Source: an uncultured bacterium
Lineage (GTDB): Bacteria; Bacteroidota; Bacteroidia; CAILMK01
Assembly: GCA_903835275.1 (NCBI GenBank)
Contig: CAILMK010000083.1
Span: 1 to 11,807, forward strand
Direction of reading: 5' to 3'
DNA length: 11,807 bases
Shown here: in pieces, positions 7,560 to 11,807 of the stretch
Numbering within the stretch: position 1 is the stretch's first letter
How the letters are laid out: the number at the start of each line of letters is the position of its first letter
Translations under genes and position numbers: made by a program
Notes under the pieces: generated by a model
What the model was told of the DNA's origin: nothing
Seen by the model: the letters and a program-made list of their open reading frames with translations, nothing else
The model's database searches: none

Positions 7560-8098
7560 AAAAAACTTTCATCGCTTTCATTCACCAAAACAAATCCGTT
7601 CTTTTCCAATACCCTGATGGATGCTGCATTGTTTTTATTTGTTTCTGCTGTGACAGCTTTGAGCACGCCGTCACTTTTAGCCCATTTAAGAATCCCGCCG
7701 AGCGTTTCCGTCATATATCCTTTGTTTTCATGGGGACCCAGTGTCGCTGCACCAAGTTCCGATTCTCCTTTTTCATTCGCTTTCCCTTTGAAACAGATCG
7801 TTGATACGATCATGTTTTTCGTCCTTGATATACCAATCCAGATGGTATAATACAATGCATTTTTTGTCGCGTCCCTCATGTTCGGAAAGATGCGGCTATC
7901 CAGAGATGACTGGAAATTTTCCGGTACAATTCTTGGAGAATTATTTATCCCTAATTCTTCTTCCAGACTTCCATCATTACAGGCAAACTTATTGAGTTGC
8001 TCAATACTTAATGGGATAAGAATCAGATTTTGAGTTTCCGTTTGCAATGGGATAATACTTGTCAGCAAATTTAGTACATGGGTTTTAGATTTTGTCAT
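7541..8098 (-). CDS. GNAT-family N-acetyltransferase (RimJ/RimL-like)
   Basis: A 185-residue cytoplasmic protein expected to move an acetyl group from acetyl-CoA to an amine; the substrate cannot be told from sequence. The start of the fold is LILIPLSIEQLNKF (residues 25-38), a usual beginning of RimJ/RimL-type proteins. The acetyl-CoA-binding motif region is ELGAATLGPHENKGYMTETL at 114-133, with KGY in the pyrophosphate-binding loop position, and it is followed by the family signature N..NAASIRVLEKNGF at 154-169. Length fits the family. The ATG at 8098 lies 33 bp below the stop of the upstream membrane-protein gene, so the two are probably co-transcribed. No SD motif is seen; the upstream stretch is A-rich, as is common in this phylum. 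Confidence 0.82.
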   Translation of the reverse strand: MTKSKTHVLNLLTSIIPLQTETQNLILIPLSIEQLNKFACNDGSLEEELGINNSPRIVPENFQSSLDSRIFPNMRDATKNALYYTIWIGISRTKNMIVSTICFKGKANEKGESELGAATLGPHENKGYMTETLGGILKWAKSDGVLKAVTAETNKNNAASIRVLEKNGFVLVNESDESFLWKKIL

Positions 8099-8131
8099 TT
8101 GTTGATGTTAAATTTTAGAATTTATATAAAT

Positions 8132-8944
8132 CTATTGTTCATTTGCTATTTTATTATAATCTAATTTGAAACCAAGAAATCTTTTTAGTCGTTGCAATTT
8201 ACTTAGATGTATGTACCTGATTACGGGAGAAATTCCTCCTGCAAATAATAATTGTTTTTCCGCTACAATACCACATTGCATATCAGGTCTTTTCCCCATG
8301 CAAATATTTAAATTATAAGAATGAAGAACATTTTCAAAAGGTAATTCCTGTTTTGTATAACCAATTTTGATTATTTGCAGAATGATTTTCTTTTGAATCA
8401 GGCTATCCGGAATTGTAAGATTAAATTTTCCATCAGCATTCGTAAACATGCCTATTGGTCTGTTCTTTAACTTAACAATGACATCAATGACAGGTCTGTT
8501 TGTTACTGAATCCAGTATTGTGCCGGTAATTCGCTTTAGATTATCAGGTATTATTTCTCTTTTTACGAAAGGGCCGAATTCGTCATTGGGTGATGTATTA
8601 TTTATCAGTGTTTCAGTGTTTACGTTTTCAATTGGAAATTCCTTCGCGTCTGTGACATGGAAGAGACTAAGAAAAACCGCTATTCCTAAAATGGCTTTTG
8701 AATAAAACGAAGGTCTGATTTGTTGTGGTGGAAGTATAAACCTCTGAAGTTGCTTTTCATTAAATTGTCCGCAGGTATTTACCCTTGGTGTTTCAAAATA
8801 TTTCAGCAAAGCAGCATCAGAATAAGTGCTGAAATCGACCACGCATTTTTGACAACTTGCGCAGAATTTCCCCTGCTCGTGCGGGAGCATTTTGTCCCAA
8901 TTTTCATGGCAGGGATCGGGAATGGTTATCTTTAAGGTATTCAT
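8132..8944 (-). CDS. Membrane protein with Cys-rich head and CarboxypepD_reg-like domain
   Basis: 270 residues in three parts. The N-terminal head, about 1-75, has PCHENWD, FCASCQKCVVDFS and TCGQF, with Cys at 12, 28, 31, 34 and 58, a pattern seen at the start of many Bacteroidota proteins and likely to bind a metal. One hydrophobic segment follows at about 80-99 (FYSKAILGIAVFLSLFHVTD). Residues about 138-200 (RITGTILDSVTNRPVIDVIV, then TNADGKFNLTIPDS) form a CarboxypepD_reg-like beta-sandwich as found in TonB-dependent receptors and other exported proteins of this phylum. The head would stay in the cytoplasm and the sandwich would face the periplasm, so sensing or signalling across the membrane is possible; this is inference. 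The last 60 residues are not recognised. It is probably first gene of a unit with the acetyltransferase. Confidence 0.75.
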   Translation of the reverse strand: MNTLKITIPDPCHENWDKMLPHEQGKFCASCQKCVVDFSTYSDAALLKYFETPRVNTCGQFNEKQLQRFILPPQQIRPSFYSKAILGIAVFLSLFHVTDAKEFPIENVNTETLINNTSPNDEFGPFVKREIIPDNLKRITGTILDSVTNRPVIDVIVKLKNRPIGMFTNADGKFNLTIPDSLIQKKIILQIIKIGYTKQELPFENVLHSYNLNICMGKRPDMQCGIVAEKQLLFAGGISPVIRYIHLSKLQRLKRFLGFKLDYNKIANEQ

Positions 8945-9027
8945 GGCTGTAATTTTACTCTATCGAATTTAAGCAATGAATAAAAAATGCGGAAATACAA
9001 AAAAAGTGATTTATCGCTTAGAAAGTC

Positions 9028-9048
9028 CACAGTCGACGGTACACAGTC
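9028..9048. repeat. Short direct repeat CACAGTC, period 14
   Basis: CACAGTC occurs at 9028-9034 and 9042-9048 in the 190-bp gap between the membrane-protein gene and the YdeI-family gene. The two copies flank GACGGTA. The style resembles the short degenerate repeats in intergenic DNA of this phylum; no function can be assigned. Confidence 0.4.
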
Positions 9049-9106
9049 CACTATATTTAGTAGTTTGGATATAATATTAAAAGCTGAATTTCAATTCTCA
9101 ATTGGC

Positions 9107-9130
9107 TTCGCCGCAGCGAACGAAATTCGC
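9107..9130 (-). other. Three-arm alternative hairpin downstream of the YdeI-family gene
   Basis: TTCGC (9107-9111), GCGAA (9116-9120) and TTCGC (9126-9130) can pair as arm 1 with 2 or arm 2 with 3, giving two mutually exclusive 5-bp hairpins. It lies just after the stop of the minus-strand gene ending at 9135, where a transcript end would be expected, but no T-run follows, so it is not a classic intrinsic terminator. Confidence 0.35.
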
Positions 9131-9134
9131 AATC

Positions 9135-9728
9135 CTAAATATCCTCCCTCATCACAGACTTTTTTCCATCAGAATACGGCTTGATATGCAGGGAGCAAAG
9201 CTTCACGATCTTTGCTATGCGTTCCGCTCTTTTATCGGGTGTTTTTAGATTGGAATGCCAGATGTACGAGAACTTATCCGTATTGGAAAGTTTCTGAAAA
9301 AACTCATATGCTTTTTTGTTTTTCTTCAGTGCCTTTTCAAAATCTTCCGGCAAGGGATTATCGCCTTTCAGACTATATGCCTTGTCCATATTTCCGTGCT
9401 TTACTCCATGGTCGTAGGCTCGTAATCCCGCTTCGGTCATTTTGCCTTCTTCAATAAGTCTCGCTACTTTGTTTTTATTAATGAGGGACCAGATACTCTT
9501 TGGTTTCCTGGGAGTGAAACGTATAGTATAACTTTCTGCATCGTTCCCTTTCCTGACACCATCTATCCAACCGAAACAAAGGGCTTCTTCCACAGATTCT
9601 TCCCAGTTAATGCTGGGTTTTCCAATACCTTTTTTGTAAAATATGAGTTCCACTTCCGTTTCTTTAGCATGATTTTTCTCCAGCCATTTCCGGAACTCCT
9701 TTCTGTCTTTTGCGTATATGGATTTCAT
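9135..9728 (-). CDS. YdeI/OmpD-associated (OmdA) family protein
   Basis: A 197-residue protein of the YdeI/OmpD-associated family, sometimes called bacteriocin-protection proteins; the molecular function is not established. Typical features are the start LEKNHAKETEVELIFYKKG, WEESVEEALCFGWIDGVRKG at about 43-62, a TIRFTPRKPKSIWSLINKNK block, and an acidic/basic C-terminal helical part (LPEDFEKALKKNKKAYEFFQ) with RAERIAKIVKL near the end. The ATG at 9728 is preferred to an in-frame ATG at 9770 because a TATCTTTG promoter element lies only 4 bp upstream of 9728, inside the longer reading, and the extra 14 residues look unlike the family. The gene stands alone between intergenic repeats. Confidence 0.87.
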   Translation of the reverse strand: MKSIYAKDRKEFRKWLEKNHAKETEVELIFYKKGIGKPSINWEESVEEALCFGWIDGVRKGNDAESYTIRFTPRKPKSIWSLINKNKVARLIEEGKMTEAGLRAYDHGVKHGNMDKAYSLKGDNPLPEDFEKALKKNKKAYEFFQKLSNTDKFSYIWHSNLKTPDKRAERIAKIVKLCSLHIKPYSDGKKSVMREDI

Positions 9729-9732
9729 GGGG

Positions 9733-9740
9733 CAAAGATA
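9733..9740 (-). promoter_or_regulatory. Bacteroidota-type -7 promoter element (TATCTTTG)
   Basis: TATCTTTG on the minus strand fits the TAnnTTTG consensus exactly and lies 4 bp before the ATG of the YdeI-family gene, so transcription would start at or next to the start codon and give an almost leaderless mRNA. No good -33 TTG is found at normal spacing. Confidence 0.6.
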
Positions 9741-9752
9741 GTGAAAATATAA

Positions 9753-9830
9753 GCCCCTTCCGTCCCCCAAAGGGGAAACCTGCTTCGCAGCATTGTGCAG
9801 GGAAAGTCCCCTTCAGGGGATTTAGGGGCA
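9753..9830. repeat. 78-bp palindromic direct repeat, left copy
   Basis: It begins GCCCCT and ends AGGGGCA, so the ends can pair (9753-9758 with 9824-9829). Inside are three hairpins: CCCC-AAA-GGGG (9765-9775), CTGC-TTC-GCAG (9780-9790) and TCCCC-TTCA-GGGGA (9807-9820). The whole could fold into a cloverleaf-like shape. It matches the right copy at 10254-10331 without gaps, 65 of 78 positions by hand count; the last 36 positions differ only once, and that change is in a hairpin loop. Confidence 0.85.
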
Positions 9831-9838
9831 TTCAAATG

Positions 9839-10225
9839 CTAAGTGCTAATTTCGGATAATTGAAAGCTAATAATTCCTAAAACCTTTTCCATTTCATTTT
9901 CAACTTCTTTATTAGTGAATCGGATTATTTTTACACCCCATTCCATCATAGTTTCATCTCGGTACTTGTCGTATTTTGTCTGGTCGCTTTCCTTATGATA
10001 CCCACCATCAATTTCAATTACTAATTTAGCACGATGACAATAAAAATCAGCAATATAAATGCCTATTGGATGTTGAGATTTAAATCGAAATTTATTTATT
10101 TTACTTGCTGAAAGATGCTCCCAAAGCTTTATCTCTTGTGGAGTCATGTTTTTTCTTAATTCTATTGCATGAAGAAAGATATTTTTCTTTGCTCCATAAA
10201 ACATATCTTCGGATGATCTCTTCAT
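9839..10225 (-). CDS. DUF559 (VSR-like, restriction-nuclease fold) protein
   Basis: A 128-residue protein of the DUF559 family, related in fold to the very-short-patch-repair and other PD-(D/E)XK nucleases. It has AIELRKNMTPQEIKLWEHL at 20-38, the RFKSQHPIGIYIADFYC core at 47-63, and the likely active-site residues D60, E71 and D73 (LVIEIDGGYH). GVKIIRFTNKEV at 97-108 closes the conserved domain. Activity on DNA is inferred from the fold. The ATG at 10225 is chosen over one at 10291 because a TATATTTG promoter element lies at 10234-10241, and family members I remember begin with a similar MKR..E.MFYGA. The gene sits alone between two direct 78-bp palindromic repeats, one 8 bp past its stop and one 28 bp upstream of its start. 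Confidence 0.87.
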   Translation of the reverse strand: MKRSSEDMFYGAKKNIFLHAIELRKNMTPQEIKLWEHLSASKINKFRFKSQHPIGIYIADFYCHRAKLVIEIDGGYHKESDQTKYDKYRDETMMEWGVKIIRFTNKEVENEMEKVLGIISFQLSEIST

Positions 10226-10233
10226 ATACGTTG

Positions 10234-10241
10234 CAAATATA
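10234..10241 (-). promoter_or_regulatory. Bacteroidota-type -7 promoter element (TATATTTG)
   Basis: TATATTTG on the minus strand is an exact TAnnTTTG match, 8 bp upstream of the DUF559 ATG at 10225, so the leader would be very short. It lies 12 bp outside the right 78-bp repeat. Confidence 0.55.
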
Positions 10242-10253
10242 TAAATTGTTTTT

Positions 10254-10331
10254 GCTCCTTCGTTCCTCCAAAGGTGAAAACTACTTTTCAACGTGGTGCA
10301 GGGAAAGTCCCCTTTAGGGGATTTAGGGGCA
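10254..10331. repeat. 78-bp palindromic direct repeat, right copy
   Basis: It is the same length and orientation as 9753-9830, with starts 501 bp apart. The final 36 bases are nearly identical, including hairpin TCCCC-TTTA-GGGGA (10308-10321). The first 42 bases have diverged more: the CTGC/GCAG hairpin is lost and the terminal pairing becomes GCTCCT with AGGGGC. It lies between the divergent DUF559 gene and the small exported-protein gene. Confidence 0.85.
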
Positions 10332-10409
10332 GGAGAGTGGTTGGAATAGCTCCCTCAAAAATTTTGGCAAAGTATTTGTCATATAACAATTCTACGAACA
10401 AAAGCTTGT

Positions 10410-10892
10410 ATGAAAACGATTGCTTTTACTCTTGTATTCAGCCTGTGCGCGGTGGCATTGGTTCACTCACAAACCGTGAAGGAACTGGATAATACCGCGC
10501 AAGGCTGGTCAGGAGGAATTTGTTGCATTTCCGGGGCAAATTACATTTTCAACATCGAGTTTTCCGGTTTTAACAACGAACCCATTCCCGATACCATCTG
10601 GGTAGGCGGGCAGGATATTCCATTGGTCATTACCGATAGTGCCCTGGATGGAATGACTGCCAATGCGCGGCGTTTCCGTATGGGGAAAACAATAAAATTT
10701 CAATTTGCTGTCGGTATTTCCCACAATGAAAAGAGCGAAGGATTGCCGGGATATGAAGAATACAAGCCCAAACCTGCACCGATTCAATTTACAGGCGTCG
10801 CCCTTATTTCCTACCATGAAAAAGGCAGTCCCCAAAGACAGTATTATGTAGTGAAAAAAGTCAGGGAACTGGAGTACCAAAACTACCCATAG
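10410..10892 (+). CDS. Small exported protein of unknown function
   Basis: 160 residues with a clear Sec signal peptide: MK, then hydrophobic IAFTLVFSLCAVALV, with cleavage likely after VHS at about residue 20. The mature part of 140 residues has an adjacent Cys pair at 38-39 (GGICCISG), is rich in aromatic and beta-forming residues (YIFNIEFSGF, IKFQFAVGIS), and ends in a basic segment (RQYYVVKKVRELEYQ). No Cys stands at the +1 position, so it is not a lipoprotein. I do not recognise the family. It is the first gene on the plus strand, divergent from the DUF559 gene, with a 175-bp repeat-rich gap before glyS. No SD sequence is seen before the ATG. Confidence 0.75.
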   Translation: MKTIAFTLVFSLCAVALVHSQTVKELDNTAQGWSGGICCISGANYIFNIEFSGFNNEPIPDTIWVGGQDIPLVITDSALDGMTANARRFRMGKTIKFQFAVGISHNEKSEGLPGYEEYKPKPAPIQFTGVALISYHEKGSPQRQYYVVKKVRELEYQNYP

Positions 10893-10908
10893 GGTAGAAT
10901 ACGGTAGA

Positions 10909-11050
10909 CAGAATACAGAAAACAGTAGATGTATGATGTGACTATTCTCATTAATACTTCAAGCTATTTAGCTCTCAACTAAATGAAGTCTTTTATTGTT
11001 TCTAATTAAATCCTAAATTCTGTCTCCTGTATTCTGTATTCTGTATTCTG
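10909..11050. repeat. Inverted repeat CAGAATACAG... / ...CTGTATTCTG in the gap before glyS
   Basis: The 17-mer at 10909-10925 (CAGAATACAGAAAACAG) can pair at 16 of 17 positions with either 11027-11043 or 11034-11050 (CTGTATTCTGTATTCTG), looping out about 100 bp of AT-rich sequence. It could act at the 3' end of the exported-protein mRNA or be a decayed mobile or recombination repeat. Confidence 0.55.
11030..11050. repeat. Tandem repeat (TATTCTG)x3
   Basis: Three perfect head-to-tail copies of the 7-mer TATTCTG end 5 bp upstream of the TACCTTTG promoter element of glyS. A related TTCTGTCTCCTG precedes them. The repeat fills the region where the -33 element would be, so a change in copy number could alter glyS promoter spacing. 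Confidence 0.7.
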
Positions 11051-11055
11051 ATTCT

Positions 11056-11063
11056 TACCTTTG
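11056..11063 (+). promoter_or_regulatory. Bacteroidota-type -7 promoter element of glyS (TACCTTTG)
   Basis: TACCTTTG is an exact TAnnTTTG match and ends 4 bp before the glyS ATG, the same layout as at the YdeI-family gene (TATCTTTG, 4 bp, ATG). A nearly leaderless transcript is implied. Confidence 0.6.
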
Positions 11064-11067
11064 CAGC

Positions 11068-11807
11068 ATGAGTACGAAACCACAAGATATTTTCCCGAAG
11101 ATCATTTCCCATTGCAAGGAGTACGGATATGTATTCCCGTCCAGCGAAATTTATGACGGCCTCGCGGCAGTGTACGACTATGGTCCGTACGGGGTGGAAC
11201 TCAAGAATAACATCAAGCAGTACTGGTGGAACGCCATGACGCGCATCAATGAGAACATTGTAGGCCTCGATGCGGCCATTTTCATGGCTCCCAAGGTATG
11301 GAAGGCCAGCGGGCACGTGGATAGCTTCAGCGACCCGATGATCGATAACAAGGATTCCAAGAAGCGCTACCGCGCGGATAACCTCATAGAAGATAAGATT
11401 GCCCAGTATGAAAAGAAAGGCAAGACCGATAAGGCTGCTGCCCTGCAAAATGCGATGGATGCCTGCCTGGTGGAAAATAACCTCGGCGGCTTGAAAGCCC
11501 TGATAGAGGAACATGAAATTGTGGACGAAACCGGCTCCAAAAACTGGACGGATGTGCGCCAGTTCAACCTGATGTTTGCTACTCAAATGGGTTCCGTAGC
11601 GGAAACCGCAGATGAAATATACCTGCGTCCGGAAACGGCACAGGGGATCTTCGTGAATTTCCTCAATGTACAGAAAACCTCCCGCCAGAAGGTTCCGTTC
11701 GGAATTGCACAGATCGGCAAGGCGTTCAGGAATGAAATTGTGGCACGTCAGTTTTTATTCCGCATGAAGGAATTTGAACAGATGGAAATGCAGTTTTTTG
11801 TACGTCC
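11068..11807 (+). CDS. glyS: Glycyl-tRNA synthetase (class II, single-chain), N-terminal part
   Basis: It charges tRNA-Gly with glycine in the cytoplasm using ATP; the alpha2-type single-chain enzyme. The first 246 codons are in the window, about half of the usual length. The N-terminus IISHCKEYGYVFPSSEIYDG followed by YDYGPYGVELKNNIKQYWW is diagnostic for the family. RPETAQGIFVNF at about 189-200 and the class II motif 2 region, FRNEI and then RMKEFEQMEMQFFV, follow near the window edge. An inserted Lys/Glu-rich segment at about 105-150 (EDKIAQYEKKGKTDKAAALQ) is typical of the eukaryote-like/Bacteroidota form as far as I recall. The ATG at 11068 is supported by the promoter element 4 bp upstream. 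The gene is GC-richer than its neighbours, fitting a highly expressed core gene. Confidence 0.95.
   Translation, partial: MSTKPQDIFPKIISHCKEYGYVFPSSEIYDGLAAVYDYGPYGVELKNNIKQYWWNAMTRINENIVGLDAAIFMAPKVWKASGHVDSFSDPMIDNKDSKKRYRADNLIEDKIAQYEKKGKTDKAAALQNAMDACLVENNLGGLKALIEEHEIVDETGSKNWTDVRQFNLMFATQMGSVAETADEIYLRPETAQGIFVNFLNVQKTSRQKVPFGIAQIGKAFRNEIVARQFLFRMKEFEQMEMQFFVR

Noticed and set aside
9730..9772. A -33 TTG supplied by the 78-bp repeat for both the YdeI-family and DUF559 genes
   Set aside because: A TTTG in each repeat lies 27 bp from the -7 box in both cases. That is curious, but the spacing is longer than the usual 19-23 bp, so I do not call it a -33 element.
10254..10291. Upstream start of the DUF559 gene at 10291
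   Set aside because: The extra 22 residues would be encoded by the 78-bp repeat and the TATATTTG promoter element, and they do not look like the family N-terminus.
10509..10880. Minus-strand frame of 123 codons
   Set aside because: It is antisense to the exported-protein gene, which has a convincing signal peptide. The antisense translation has no recognisable features.
11027..11050. CRISPR-like array
   Set aside because: The units are 7 bp, head-to-tail and without spacers, and there are no cas genes in the window.
11002..11586. Minus-strand frame of 194 codons
   Set aside because: It lies antisense to glyS, whose translation shows the conserved class II motifs, and it is a shadow produced by the codon bias of that gene.

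Overview
The window looks like chromosomal DNA of a member of the Bacteroidota, probably near the Chitinophagales/Sphingobacteriales. The reasons are: start regions of the form TAnnTTTG placed a few bases before ATG with no Shine-Dalgarno sequence; a giant Cys-rich secreted protein of a type found in that phylum; a membrane protein with a CarboxypepD_reg-like domain behind a 'PCHENWD..FC.SC' head; and GC-rich palindromic intergenic repeats. This placement is inference from sequence style, with no database search.

Layout. Positions 1-5612 (minus strand) are one uninterrupted reading frame: the first 1870 residues of a giant exported protein whose C-terminus lies beyond the window. The plus-strand open frames over this stretch are shadows. 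Its ATG overlaps the TGA of a short upstream gene remnant (5609-5703), and that remnant is cut by a complete IS3-family element (about 5704-7206) with orfA, orfB, an A9C frameshift site, 24-bp imperfect terminal inverted repeats and a terminator hairpin inside the last orfB codons. The IS therefore separates the giant gene from whatever lay upstream.

Beyond the IS, still on the minus strand, come two small uncertain ORFs, a GNAT acetyltransferase, a membrane protein with a Cys-rich head and CarboxypepD_reg-like domain, a YdeI/OmdA-family protein, and a small DUF559 (VSR-like) nuclease-fold protein. The DUF559 gene is bracketed by two directly repeated 78-bp elements (65/78 identical by hand count) that can fold into several hairpins. 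To the right the direction switches to plus: a small exported protein of unknown function, a repeat-rich intergenic gap, and the first 246 codons of glycyl-tRNA synthetase (glyS).

The genes do not form one pathway. The two regions that deserve attention are the IS-interrupted operon in front of the giant Cys-rich protein, and the DUF559 gene between structured direct repeats. No tRNA, rRNA, CRISPR array or riboswitch was recognised.
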